From Dermanyssus gallinae (taxonomy: Eukaryota > Arthropoda > Arachnida > Mesostigmata > Dermanyssidae), in the NCBI GenBank assembly GCA_003439945.1, contig QVRM01005606.1, forward strand, positions 124,001 to 188,000: a DNA stretch of 64,000 bases, read 5' to 3'. Of this stretch, positions 20,312-32,007 are shown in pieces. The translations under genes were made by a program, and so were the position numbers. Positions within the stretch are counted from its first letter, which is position 1; each line of letters begins with the position of its first letter. The notes below the pieces were generated by a model, which was given only the letters and a program-made list of their open reading frames with translations, searched no databases and was not told the origin of the DNA.

Positions 20312-22613
20312 ATGGATCCCTTTAAGGGTTTCAGGGACCCCGATCGGCCAACTGAAAAGAGTCAAAATGACGACAAAAAAGAAATTTTAGAAGATAAAAT
20401 AAAGAAACAGACAAACGAGAGCGATGAATTAAAGGAGAACGAAGCAACTTCACATGAACACTCTAGCGGTAAAGCCCACAAAAACGCGGGCATGGGATTA
20501 GAAACTGATAAAGAGGTAGGAGGCGACACCAGCTTCTCCGAGAACACCAGGCGAAAGCGGACGATGGCCGGATCTCCAGAAGACCTACCGCAGAAAGAGA
20601 GATAGATGAAAAAAGATGAAGAACATTAACGGACTGGTAACTCGGCTAAGAAAGCACGAGCTGAAGGTAAGACTCAACTGGAGGAACCGAACACAGAGTA
20701 TGAAGCTATGAAGAGCCTCCTGGAAGTCGTGAGGCAGCTCAAAACACTAAAGGAAAAACACGTTACCACTAAGGGGGACATTAAAGTTGCCATAACCAGG
20801 CTTGAAAGTAGAGCGCTGCAGCTGCAGGCCGATGTCGAGGATAAGCTGGCGGCGCAAGCCGATACCTTGAGGCGGTTGCAGAAATGTAAGTACGAACTAA
20901 ATGCGGTCCAAGACAGCCGATTAAAAGAGGCCGAGGAATGGCAGAAAAAGACGACACAGGCACATGAAGAGATAGTAAAATGGAAAGCAAAAGCAGAAGA
21001 ACTACAGGCTGAAATCGAGAAGACAAGACCGACACAAACGTGTTCAAGATGCCAACAAGATAAAGAAAACAAACATAGGGACCTACAGAAGGAAAGAGAT
21101 ATAGAGGCGAAAATTGCAGCATTGTCCTCTCTAGAAGAGACAGCCAGATTGGTGGCGGAAGAATGGCCGGAGGAAATCTTTAAGGCCACTAATCTTACAA
21201 AAGACAGCATAACAACCGACAGGGAAACACGGGCTATGCTCATCAATAAAGGTTCAGAGAAGGACTTAAACGTACTCAAGCAGATGAGTCACCAATTCCC
21301 ACTCGCCGGCTCCGTGACTCGGCTTCCGATTGTGGGGTGGCGGTTTTGCGCAGCAGCGAGCAATTGGAACTAGTTGACGCGGGCACAGAAGATGCAGTGG
21401 AACCCACTGCTGCTTCAGCCAGCAGCAACACAAGACTACTTGTGATCGGTGTTGGAAGTACAGAGGGTACTCCAGAACAGTTCCTGTCAATTTTCAACAA
21501 GGTCCTGCAAAAAAGTCATTCGGCAAGCAACAACACTACCGTGGGACTTTACATCTCCCCAGACTGGGAGGGACAATCAATCAGGAGAGCAGCGGAAGTC
21601 TGCTGCAGGAAAACAGGAGGAATGGCAGAACTTGTGGCAGACGGAAGGAGCCCGGCGGCGCCAATAAAAAGCAAAGAACGGACGACTGAGTGCCAGAGTT
21701 CCATTAGGATAAAAGCAAAAGAAGGCATGTCCATGGAAGACATGATTAGAGACATTGCTCCTCACATTAATCAAAAGGACGCCGGAGTAAAGATCGGACC
21801 GGTAAAGAAAAATAAAGATGGCGACTTAATTCTTAAAATCACGGAAAAAGGAGTCGGAGGCGGCATGTCTTTTGCCAATGCTCTGAGACAGGGAACAGGA
21901 ATGGAAATAGACATTAGGGAAGCGACGGGTCCTACTCAAACTGTGGTGCTGAGGGACGTTAACCCTTTTATCCCACTAGACGAGATAGAGAAGGGATTGC
22001 GCAACTTGTTGGACCTGCATGAAACAACGAAGGTACGAGTAGCGACACCAAGGAGCAACAAGAGAGGAACATGGCAATGTTTAGTAACTTTGCCTAGTCG
22101 AGATGCTAAAAGACTCGTTGCCAAAAAAGTATCACCATCTCAGGGCGCCTATGCAGGGCCGAAGAGTGGTTTCAAATCCCAACATGCTATAGGTGCAACT
22201 TGATAGGGCATGTAGCAAGAGACTGCCAAAGTGAAGAGGCAACTGCTAGGAGGTGTTACAGATGCGGGAAGGAGGGGCACATAGCAAGGGAATGTAAGGA
22301 AACTGACTTCTCGTGCTACGTGTGCAAGGAGAATGATCACAAACCGCGCACTATGGCTTGCCCGCAGTACGCCAAAATACTTAGAGAAAGGAAACAAGCC
22401 GCAAGATTGGAGGCAGAAAAAAGGGAAGCCAAGGCCCGGGAATCAAGGGCGGAGCAAAAAGAAAAGGAAGAGAAAAAAGCGGCCAGGGAACAGAAGAAGG
22501 AAGCTCAAAGAGACAAGCATACATCAGATGGCTGGCTACAAAAAGGCTCTAGAGGGGCGGCCCGTTTTCAACATTTGGAAAACGAAGTACTAAACTCTTC
22601 AGAACAACAATGA
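20312..22613 (+). pseudogene. R1-like ORF1 (Gag-like, zinc knuckles), frameshifted
   Basis: Starts ATG at 20,312 after an A-rich leader. The N-terminal part is highly charged; a coiled-coil-like Lys/Glu-rich stretch follows (20,708-21,140); then the family motif EEWPEEIFKATNLTKDSI, a central domain (IKAKEGMSMEDMIRDIAP, GDLILKIT) and three zinc knuckles: CYRCNLIGHVARDC, CYRCGKEGHIAREC, CYVCKENDHKPRTMAC. It ends in a basic/acidic tail just before ORF2, which starts 4 bases before the ORF1 stop. Breaks: a stop/frameshift near 20,605, a frameshift near 21,310 and a one-base shift near 22,155, before the first knuckle. Such proteins package LINE RNA. Confidence 0.85.
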
Positions 22614-25147
22614 ACAGGACCAAAGTAATACAAGTGAACTGCAACAGGAGTAAATACGCGCATTACATGGTCGAAGAGATAGTCTCAAGAAGAGGAGCCA
22701 AGCTAGTAGCGGTGAGCGAACCAAATCAAGCAATGGCAACAAACAAAACAGAGTGGTTTTCAGATCAAACTAAAAGTGCAGTAATCATAAACACGGGCTC
22801 CATGCAAATCATAAGTCATGGAAGCGGGCAAGGCTTTGTATGGGTAGAACTGCTAGAAGGATGGAGGCTGTACTCCTGTTACAGCAGCCCCAACGGCAGC
22901 CTGGACGAACTTGAAGACCTACTGACTGAAATCGGTGCATCAATAAAAGAAGCCACAAACGGAAAAGGCGTAGTAGTGACAGGAGATTTCAATGCGGCAT
23001 CGGAAATATGGGGGATGCGGCGAGCGAACAAGAGAGGGAGAATTTTGATTGAATGGGCAGCCAGCCTGGAACTGTATATACAAAACGATGGCAAAGACCC
23101 GACCTTCCACAGGGCCGGACATCAGTCAACGGTCGATCTAACACTATGCAACGATACAATGGTTAACAAAATGAAAGAATGGATTGTGCTCACTGAGGAA
23201 GAAAACCTCAGTGATCACTATTGTATTGAGTTCACGGTGGAACTGCAGCAAAAAACAATGCCTATAAGAACCAAAACGCACTTCAGGATCAAGGACGAAG
23301 GGGTCTTCAAGAGAGAACTCAAGAAGGCAATCCTCAAAGCTCCCCCGCACACCCCAGAAGAACTGCACGACACTCTCATCAGGGCCTGCACCAGGGCTAC
23401 TAAGCCACCTCACCCTAAAAGGGCTACCTGCCAACCGAAATAAGCGCAGAAACGGGCAGACTGTAACAAAGCCAAAAGGAAGCTCAAAACACGCCATAGG
23501 ACCCGGGAGGCCGAGATCCTTGCCTTAGACAATTATAGAAGATGTAGGGTGCTTTTAAAAAACGAAATAGCAGAAAGCAAAAAGCTATGGTGGCGTCAAA
23601 AGATAAATGACATAAATGACGAACCATGGGGAAAATTCTACAAAATGATCAGGGGGATAGGCGCGCAGGCCCCAAAAGTTTTAATGCCAGACACAGAGGT
23701 CGTACAGATTTTAAACAAACTCTTTCCACAAGACGCACAATTTAACAGAGAGACTTTCGTAAGAAAAAGGACAACCCCTGAAGAGTTCCCGCCTATCACG
23801 CGTGCAGAGGTAAAAATGGCAGCTGAGAGGCTAAAGCCAGGGAAATCTCCAGGGCCCGACGGCATTCCGCCTTTGGCGGTGAAAATGCTTTTTAACGAAC
23901 ACCCGGATTTGGTAGCGACAGTACTCACTAAGGCGATGGCAAGTGGCAAAATGCCTAAAGACTGGAAGAGGGCAAAGGTGGTTTTGATTCCCAAAAGTAG
24001 CAGAGGGTACAGACCCATATGTCTCTTGAACACCCTGGCAAAAGGATATGAAGCAATTTTAGAACACAGACTTAGGGCGTTTGCGGAACAGAATGATCTT
24101 CTATCGGCTAACCAATACGGATTTCGCAAGAACAGATCAGTTCTCACAGCAATTCAGCGAATAACAACCAAAGCTGACTTGCTGCACGGTTTGCCTATAT
24201 ACAAACGAAAACTTCTTATGGCTGTCCTTCTGGATGTCAAAAACGCTTTCAACAGTCTGCCGTGGAAAGAGATTTTAGAAACCCTGGTGAGAAAAGCGGT
24301 TCCTCCGTTTCTTGCGAGAGCCGTCTCGGGATACTTGGAAGACAGAAGAGTTTTTAACGGCACGGTGGAGATAGACATGACAGCAGGAGTTCCGCAAGGA
24401 TCAATCCTGGGGCCCCTGCTCTGGAACATAACATATGACGACGTCTTGAGACAGAAAGATCTCCCACAGGGAGTAGAGATGATTGCGTACGCGGATGACT
24501 TGGCCGTTATTATTCAAGCAAAAACAGAGGAAGAGCTAGAGTTAAAGACAAACATGGCTCTCCGGTCGACAAAAAGATGGATGGATAAAGCTGGGCTACA
24601 GCTGGCCCCGGAAAAGAGTGAAGCCATTCTCTTGACAGGAAGAAAAAAAGTGGGCAGCATAAAACTGATGGTGGCGGGCCAGGAGATCAAGCAAGTAACA
24701 GAAGCCAGATACCTTGGTGTCCTACTAGACAAGGGCCTCAGGGGCGCAAGTCATATCAGGAAATGCACGGCCAAGGCGGCTAAAGCGATAAGAGCGTGGC
24801 AAGAAGAATGGGACGCCATACCCATAGGATTACCGGGCCATTCACTTCGCTTGCTTATCCCGGACATCAAAAAATGGATAAACCGCCCCGCAGGGGAACT
24901 AAACTTTTTTCTTACGCAGTGCCTCACTGGCCATGGTGACTTTCAAAGTTATCTCTTTCGTATAGGCAAAGCTCCCTCGGTAACCTGCGTGCACTGTGCG
25001 GACGGCGTCAACGATGATCCTGAGCACACTACTGAAATGCAATGGACTAGAGCAGGCAAGGACAACTGCCATAGCGCTGCTAAGATTGAAATGGTCCAGA
25101 GAAGAAGAAAAACGAGGAGCCAGAACACCGGATCCGCCGAGAAGTAA
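22610..25147 (+). pseudogene. R1-like ORF2: APE endonuclease + reverse transcriptase (one stop, one deletion)
   Basis: The ATG overlaps the ORF1 stop. The endonuclease has QVNCNRS, VSEPNQ, GDFNAASEIWG, STVDLTL and LSDHYCIEF, the catalytic set of the APE type. One in-frame TAA at 23,441-23,443 lies in the linker; the same frame then runs on through the RT: KSPGPDGIPP, YRPICLLNTLAKGYE, NQYGFRKNRSVLTAI, LLDVKNAFNSLPW, GVPQGSILGPLLWN, AYADDLAVI and RYLGVLLDKG. After KAAKAI (24,790) about 150 residues are missing compared with sister copies, and the frame joins RAWQEEWDAIP. The terminal zinc cluster starts CVHC but lacks its last Cys (HTTEMQW). Confidence 0.88.
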
Positions 25148-25604
25148 CATGAAAATGTTTGTGGAGTACATATGCAACACAGCATCAGCATGGAAGCTGG
25201 GCGAGGAAATGGCAACTGCAGTGATGAAAAAGAAAACCGAGCTCGGCAAGTACAGAAGAGAACGGATAGCGCTTACGACATCAACAGTTGACGTGGCTTG
25301 TATTCAGACGGGTTCGCAGGTGTTGGGACAAGCACGTCGGACCGGTGGGGGAACCCGTGAGTGACCTCGGCCAAATGATCCGGTAGGCGCTCGCCACTTC
25401 TCCTAATGGCCCATAGTACTGTTCTATGGATATCTGGGCCATTATAGAGTGAAGCTTAAGGGGGGAGTAGTGTTTAGTGGGTAGGGGTCTTGGCGGACCA
25501 ACATCCAACCGCTAGGGTCGAGTCCCACACTGCTCGAGAGGGGGTAATACCTCGTACTCGTAGCGTGCGTAAAAGCATTCACCCTCCTCCACAAAAAAAA
25601 AAAA

Positions 25605-28600
25605 AGGGCACAAAGCTCGCACGACCGCATGCCCCCTATATCTCAACCTCCTGCGGACAAAACTGAAGGAACGGAGGGAAGAAAGGTAGGCCAGCAAACA
25701 CAGGACAAAGATTACGGCCGAAAACCTTGAGTCTGGGGAGATCGTGGCGCAACAACATTCCGAAGCAAACATCGCAAAAGGACCCTTCGATTGGAAGATA
25801 CAGGGACCTAGAGGTGCGGCAAAAAGACTGACCCAGAAGGAACCTCAAACACTTTTATAATGCATAACAAAATAAGCATAATCCAAGTCCACTGTAACAG
25901 AAGCTGGGCAGCCCATGACATGGTCGGGGAAATAACGCAACGTAGAGGGACAGACGTAGTCGCTCTTAGCGAACCAAACAAAAAGCTAGCAAAAAGAGCT
26001 AAACACTGGGTGACTGACTCCGCATACGACACTGCACTTATGATCAATCATACCGTAAAAATACAGAACAAAGGTAGCGTACCAGGGTTTTGCTGGATCG
26101 ATGTAAAAGCCGTAGGGAGAATATACTCCTGCTATATAAGCCCCAACTGTTTACACGAGGAGTTCGAACAACTCCTGGACAATCTCACGACGTCGCTTCT
26201 AAACCTGAAACGTGGAACAGGTTTGTTAATCTCCGGAGATTTTAACTCGGCAGCGGAGATATGGGGCTCCCGGCAAACAGACAAGCGGGGCAGAACTCTT
26301 TTAGAATGGGCAGCGGCAAACGACTTATACGTTCTTAACGACGGTAAGGAAGCGACTTTCCGGCGCCACAATTACGAATCGTACATAGAGATAACACTCA
26401 CGAACTCTCAGATAACGCGGAAGGTGTCAAGCTGGACGGTACTTGTGGAGGAAGAAAACCTTAGCGATCATCTCTGTGTGAAGACTCGACTAAATCTCCG
26501 AACGACTCCACCGCCTCAACAACAGAGAAAAAATACAAAATTTTGGATGAAGAAAAGTTTAAGGAAGTACTAGCAAACAAAATGACGCAATTCCATTTTC
26601 CCAAGACCCCGGTGCAGCTCCAGGCCATCCTCGAGGAGGCGTGTGCAAAAACTGCCACCGTGAGGATGCACCTAAGGCAGCTAGGAAAATCGCCGAAGCA
26701 CTAGTGGACACAGGACATTGCCAAAAAGCACAAAGAATGCAACAAAGCCAGAAGAGCACTGAAGCAGATTCACCGAGACAACAAAGAGCGTATGCAGGCA
26801 CTGAATGGATACAGGAGAAGCAGAGTAATTCTCAAAAGCGCCATTGCTGACAGCAAAACCAAGTGCTTGCAAGAGCTCCAAAAGCAGGTCCAGGAAGACC
26901 CATGGGGAAAACCATACAGAATTGTACGCGGTAAGAAGAAAACCGCTGTCACGAAAGCCCTCGACGAAGAGAAAACAGATATTCTTACTAAGCTTTTCTC
27001 GACTCACGACATTTTCGAGAGAGCTGCTTACGAAAATACACCCCAGGTAACAGAAGACGAATTCCCGGTAATTTAGCCTCTCGAGGTTCGCCTAGCGGAT
27101 GACAAAATCAGGACGAGAAAAGTTCCCGGCCCTGACGGCGTCCCTCCCGCTGCAGTCAAAATCCTGTTTAAAGAGCACCCAGCTGCAGTTGCGGAATCTC
27201 TTACCTCCGCGATAAGAACAGGAGAGTTTCCACCAAAATGGAAACAAGCAGAAGTGGTCCTTATCCCCAAAGCGAATGGAGGATACCGGCCAATCTGTTT
27301 ACTAAACGCCCTAGCCAAGGGCTATGAAGCCACCATCGAAGAAAGGCTTAGGCTGTTTGCGGATGAGTGCGGACTCTTATCGCCGGCACAATTTGGCTTC
27401 CGTAAACACAGATCGGCCCTAACAGCAATCCACAGAGTCCTCAGTAGAGCTGAACAGGTGCGTGAATCCACCATCTGTACAAGACAGTTAATCATGGTCA
27501 CCCTTCTGGATGTGAGGAATGCCTTCAACAGCCTACCATGAAAGACCATATTGGACACGTTTGTTCGCAAAAAAGTTTTGCCGTACCTAGTTAAGGTAAT
27601 TTCTGGATACCTTAAGGAGAGGTCTGTTTCAAACGGCAACGTAGTCTTCCCGATGACAGCCGGGGTACCACAGGGCTCAATCCTGGGCCCACTGTTGTAG
27701 AACCTCGCATATGACGACGTTCTGCGGCAAACCGGCCTACCCCCGGGAATAGAACTGATTGCTTACGCTGATGATTTAGCGGTCGTAGCACAGGCTAAAA
27801 CGGAGGATGAGCTCGAGCTAAATACAAACAAAGCATTGCACTCGACAGCGGAGTGGATGAAGGCCGCGGGGCTGGCACTCGCCCCAGAAAAAGTGAAATC
27901 ATTCTCTTAACGGGCAAAAAGAGAGTTCGACCATTAAACATACAGGTCGCGGGACAACCAATCAGAGTCGTGAATAAGGCCCGCTACCTTAGGATCACGT
28001 TGGACACGTCCATGACCGGCTTATGGCAAATCAAGAAGGCTACGGAAAAAGCATTAAAGACGGCAAACGTTATTGCCAGGATACTTCCGAATATACGTTG
28101 ACCGCGGGCTTGTATAAGGAAACTACTGATGACGGTAGCGGAGTCAATCGCGCTCTTCGGGGCTGTCGTTTGGGCCAGGGAGACTCTTGAGTCAAAAAAA
28201 GCAAAGTTGATCTTGCGCAAAACACTGCGGATCGCAGCCCTTAGGGTAATACAAGGCTACAGGACGGTCAGCACAAACGCAGCTCTGCTGCTTGCCGGAA
28301 AAATCCCCTGGGACCTTAAGGCGTACGAATAACAGCGCATGTGGGATATTGGCACACCCACAGAGAGCGACAAAGAAAGAGAGAGAAACGCCACTATAGA
28401 GGACTGGCAAGCAGAGTGGGACGCAATTCCCTTTGGTGCCCCCGGAAAGAGTCTCAGCAAACTGCTCCCAAACATACGGGCGTGGATAGCAAGGCCGGGA
28501 GGGGACTTAACCTTCTACCTAACGCAGGTTCTCCCGGGACATGGCAACTTCCAGTCATACCTTTACCGAATAGGGAAGGCCCCATCAGAAACATGCCTTT

Positions 28601-29078
28601 TTTGCAACGAAGCCGTGGAAGACACCCCAAAGCACACAATCCTCAGGTGCCAGGCACGGGAAGAGGCCACAACCATGGCAATTAGAAAGATTCGTGAGAG
28701 ATGGTCCAGAGCGGGACTTACCTGTCCCGAAGTACAGAACCCCCCGCGAAATGGTATAAAAGAGTTCGTGGAATAAATCCTGTGTTCGACCCAAACATGG
28801 GAATTGGGAGCGGAAGTTGCACAGGAAGTGCTAAAAACAAAGCACAGAAGATGCAAGGAGAGACAGAATCTTTTTTGAGGCCAGCACGGCTGAAGAAAGC
28901 GCAACTTTAAATCAAACGGGTTTGCAAGGGCTGGGACAAAGTGCGCTTGACAGGTAAGGGAACCCGTGAGTGACCCCGGCCGATTGATCCGATAGGGTAC
29001 TCGCCACTTCTCCTGATGGACATAGCACTGTTCTATAGAAATCTGGGCCATCAGAGAGTGAAGTTTAAGGGGGATTTT
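25605..29078 (+). mobile_element. R1-like LINE, second copy, lacking most of ORF1
   Basis: It begins right after the target-site duplication of the preceding element, with a short piece of ORF1-like sequence, then ORF2 from 25,860. The 3' UTR (about 28,890-29,075) is collinear with that of the preceding copy (GGGAACCCGTGAGTGACC, CGCCACTTCTCCTGATGG) and stops abruptly at AAGTTTAAGGGGGA, where a palindrome begins, so the GTGGG/CCCAC end and the A-tail are missing. It is the closest relative of the truncated copy at 4.9-6.3 kb. Confidence 0.8.
25860..28776 (+). pseudogene. R1-like ORF2 with several Trp-to-stop changes
   Basis: Endonuclease 25,860-26,573: QVHCNRSWAAHD, LSEPNKK, SGDFNSAAEIWGS, LSDHLCVK. 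RT: KVPGPDGVPPAAVK, YRPICLLNALAKGYE, QFGFRKHRSALTAI, LLDVRNAFNSLP followed by TGA where Trp is expected (27,541), GVPQGSILGPLL followed by TAG where Trp is expected (27,698), AYADDLAVVAQ. Then frame changes near 26,573, 27,076 and 27,895, and the C-terminal WQAEWDAIPFGAPGKS, LPGHGNFQSYLYRIGK and CLFCNEAVEDTPKHTILRC, an intact CCHC cluster. Stops at conserved Trp codons suggest decay by G-to-A changes. Confidence 0.85.
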
Positions 29079-29079
29079 A

Positions 29080-29117
29080 CGTATTTTACAGAATATATAT
29101 ATATTCTGTAAAATACG
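29080..29117. repeat. Perfect 38-bp palindrome at a LINE-LINE junction
   Basis: CGTATTTTACAGAATATAT followed by its exact reverse complement. It joins the truncated 3' UTR of an R1-like copy to the start of an RLE-type fragment. The centre is a short TA run. Confidence 0.95.
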
Positions 29118-29129
29118 CAAAAGACCGTA

Positions 29130-30475
29130 AAATATGCCCTCTGCGTTGCCGGGACAGCTCGACCCCTTGATGGACAGATTGTGGGCAATGCAGGAACGTC
29201 TTCCGCTTGTTGGAGCCTACCAGGGACTCTACCTGCTTCGCTCGTCGTTCTCCGCGTGCCGCATCATACATATTTTACGGTCTATTGACTGCTCAGGCAA
29301 TTTGAACCATCTTCTCCAACAATTCGACGACCAGGTGGTGGAGGCCCTATAGACGGTGCTGAGTCTAAACTTACGACCACGAGAGGTGCGCGAGGCGGCC
29401 CTCCCCACGTCCATGGGCGGCCTTGGTCTCCCCTCGGCTCGATCCTTGGCGGGCCCGGCCGTGGCTGCCTCGATGCATGCTACGTCGGAAAATGTCCAGC
29501 GCCTGCTCCCGCCGGCGGCTCAGGCAATGTTCGAGGTGGCTCGTGACGATATAGCGACTGAACTCCAAGCTTCATCGCCTGGTCCCGATAGACTAGCCTG
29601 CCAGAGGGCCTGGGCCGAGAAGGCCCACGAAGCTTGGCTTAGTTCGCTGCTTGAAGAATGTGGGGATGACCAGGACAAGACACGCTTTCTAGCTGTCGCT
29701 CGCCCAGGAGCAAGCGACTGATTGCATGCACTACCCGCTGACTCACTGGGTACCCGCCTTGATGACCAATCCACCCGGATATGCGTTGGCCTGAGATTGG
29801 GGGCTGATTTGGTTGAGCCACACAGATGCTCTTGTGGCGAGCCCGTCGGGCGACTCGCCAGACACGGCCTGTCTTGCGCTGACGCAGCGGGCCGGCGCCC
29901 AAGACACACTGCCCTCAATGAAATGCTTGCAAGACCGCTGCGGAGGGCGGGGATTTCCTGCGTCCTGGAACCACCTGGGCTTTCAAGAGACGACGGCATG
30001 ACTTTGATACCCTTCTATAAGAGTCGTTCCCTGGTGTGGGATGCGACGGTGACCGACTCTCTGACCCCTTCCCTTGTCGGTCCCGGCGCGTCCCACCGGG
30101 GACTGCCGTTTCGCGAGCTGAGACATCAAAGATAAGAAAGTATGCGGACCTAAGTCAGGCGCACCACTTTTCGCCATTTGCGTTCGAGACGATAGGTGGC
30201 CCTGGGCCCCTCACGGTAACATTGATCTCTCGGGTTGGCGACGCGTTACGGCAGGCGACGATGGACAAGAGGGCGCACGCCTTCTTCTCCCAGCGACTGT
30301 CCCTGGAGGTCCAAAGAGGTAACGCAACCTCAGTGCTCGGAACTTTGAGAGACTGGATGGACCCGGACCTTCGCGCCAGGGGGCGGGCAGGACTTCCTCA
30401 CGGGCATGAGCGATAGAGCGGCTACGGCGCGCAGAAGGAGCAACTAAGTCGACGAGCAGCAACGCCGTGAAGCAT
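29130..30475 (+). pseudogene. RLE-type LINE, 3' half (RT thumb, zinc cluster, nuclease)
   Basis: Reads LVGAYQGLYLLRSSFSACR, a linker, TRICVGLRLGADLVEPHR, the cluster CSCGEPVGRLARHGLSC, and then the nuclease: GRRPRHTALNEML, LEPPGL, DDGMTLIPFYKSRSLVWDA, a frameshift, KIRKYADLSQAHHFSPFAFE, and [18 protein letters not shown]. The D...D...K spacing fits a PD-(D/E)XK nuclease; this copy has DDG where others have RPDG. Stops at 29,352 and 29,721 and a frameshift near 30,110 disable it. The 3' end runs into a (TA)n tract. Confidence 0.82.
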
Positions 30476-30491
30476 TATATATATTCTTCTA

Positions 30492-30536
<45 letters not shown>

Positions 30537-30590
30537 TATGTATATATATATATATATACATATATATGTATATATATATATATATACATA

Positions 30591-30634
<44 letters not shown>
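30473..30634. repeat. (TA)n tract with CATATATATG units
   Basis: About 160 bp of TA repeats with three regularly spaced CATATATATGTA interruptions (about 30 bp apart), directly 3' of the RLE-type copy and about 50 bp from CD36 exon 3. Confidence 0.95.
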
Positions 30635-30636
<2 letters not shown>

Positions 30637-30684
30637 CCAATACACCAAATGTTGCAAAATATAAAGATAATAAATCCAGCTTAC

Positions 30685-30915
30685 CCATTTATAAAGTATT
30701 CGTAGACAGTGATATTTAGAAAAAGGCTCTTTTTTTGTAATGTCCAGCGCTGCGTGCCGTTTGGAAAAAAAAACATAATAGCAGCAAAGTTTACAGTTGT
30801 AATGGTTTCCTCCAGGCTGCCATTAGACATTTTGGGCTCAAAGATAAACATCTTTTTATCAGTATAATGAAGAAGATCGTCCGCGAATTCGCTTTCTTCC
30901 TTTCTATATTCAACC
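30685..30915 (-). CDS. CD36-family gene, exon 3
   Basis: The acceptor ...CTTTTACAG is followed by G, completing AGG, then [46 protein letters not shown], and after a Phe run [14 protein letters not shown]; donor GTAAGC. It matches the family's R-E-x-R-x-K ... F-x-P-E-x-S-N-G-T-L-x-D-x-I-T-T-x-N ... L-F-x-x-x-T-V-R-E-x-L-F-x-G-Y. NGS and NIT are glycosylation sites. The segment between ITTVN and LFLNITV is about ten residues shorter than usual and contains a T9 run, so a small deletion is possible. Confidence 0.87.
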
Positions 30916-31726
30916 CTGTAAAAGTTAAGGCAAGTAAAAACGTATTATGTACTAAGCGATAAATAAAACATAATAATAGTAATAGTAATATCCCATCAAA
31001 ACATGGTTTACTCCCCATTGGCCAGCTTGTGTTTAACATATTTGTATGTGGGGCGTTCAGCGGGACACATTTTGATGAAAATGCCGACTTTGACAACGCT
31101 CCCGACTCTCTTATGCTTCGAAAGATTGAATACTCAGATGTCTTTAGCTGCACATCATACATTTTATAAAGGCATAACATATTTACGTGAACGTTTTTCC
31201 AAATCAAGCTTAGTGACAAGTCAGGCACATCATGTTATTTCTAAGGTTAGCAATTATCTCGAATATGAATAATAAGGTTCTACTAACTTTTATTCAAACC
31301 CCTAAGTGAGAAGTGTAAGTTTCACCTAATCTTGACTCCGATCATCATTTGAACTATATTGTAGACTGCTGCGTATGGTTTTTATCAATTTAAACCAAGG
31401 TCTAGTTCCTGCCTATCCCAAATCCACCTATCGCTCTCAAGTTTAAGAGCCTACGCTAGCTGAATAAATGAAAATATTGCGTCCTCTTCAAGGGGCCCTA
31501 TGTGAAGGTGCCCTTAAAATAAGACCTGCTACTCATATTAGTATGACATGCAATTTATCTCACAAAATACCTAGCATATCAGTCAACAAAAAGTAACTAA
31601 ATGCTTTGTAAAACCCGTGATGACGCATACGAAAAGCACGTGCAGCCAAATGCAGCGACAACCTATATACATACCCAAACTATTCTAACTATAATTTTAA
31701 GGGCTGTACACCTAATGAAAACTAAC
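30916..31726. other. CD36 intron 2
   Basis: About 810 bp without a recognised mobile element. An open minus-strand frame at 30,950-31,228 does not fit the family or the phase and is taken as intron. Confidence 0.6.
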
Positions 31727-31990
31727 CTGAATACGTACGGTCCGAGTTCGCGCACGATCGGTCGTTCTCCCTTTATAAAATCGTTATAGTTCGTGAGATT
31801 GAACACGTAGAGTGATTGGTAAGAATTTATCGGAGAACCGAAATATATCCTGTCTAGAAAAGAATGTCTGAGAAAAGGCTTAGGCTGCTCGCGCTGCATT
31901 TCTTTTAGAGTCCAAATTAACAGACCGATGTCGATAGGTAGCAGAATAACAGCCATGACTGCAATTTTTATAAACACATGAACCAGAAGC
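31727..31990 (-). CDS. CD36-family gene, exon 2 (N-terminal membrane segment)
   Basis: Reads LVHVFIKIAVMAVILL then PIDIGLLIWTLKEMQ, a membrane helix, followed by PFLRHSFLDRIYFGSPINSY, LYVFNLTNYNDFIKGE and RPIVRELGPYVF; donor AG/GTTAGT. The pattern L-Y-x-F-N-x-T-N then G-E-x-P-x-x-x-E-x-G-P-Y-x-F-R is diagnostic of CD36/SR-B proteins. The right end is uncertain: acceptors at 31,991 (CTTACTTAG) and 32,008 (CCCTGTCAG) both keep the frame. There is no start codon before the helix, so exon 1 lies further upstream (higher coordinate). Confidence 0.87.
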
Positions 31991-32007
31991 CTAAGTAAGT
32001 TATACAG

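Larger units (their letters stand above)
19601..25604 (+). mobile_element. R1-like LINE, apparently full length with target-site duplication
   Basis: About 6.0 kb: 5' UTR (19,601-20,311), ORF1, ORF2, 3' UTR and A-tail (25,592-25,604). The sequence AGGGCACAAAGCT occurs just before the 5' end (19,588-19,600) and just after the A-tail (25,604-25,616), a 12-13 bp target-site duplication, close to the 14 bp known for R1. The 3' UTR has the conserved hairpin (25,404-25,413 with 25,435-25,444) and the GTGGG/CCCAC pair (25,477, 25,524). It is antisense to the host gene in intron 3. Least damaged element in the window, but still defective. Confidence 0.82.

Noticed and set aside
19601..29078. Endogenous retrovirus or LTR element
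   Set aside because: There are zinc knuckles and an RT, but no long terminal repeats, protease, RNase H/integrase order or primer-binding site; an APE endonuclease precedes the RT, and A-tails are present.
30950..31228. Open minus-strand frame between CD36 exons 2 and 3
   Set aside because: Exon 2 joins the exon at 30,915 in phase and in family register; this frame would break it.
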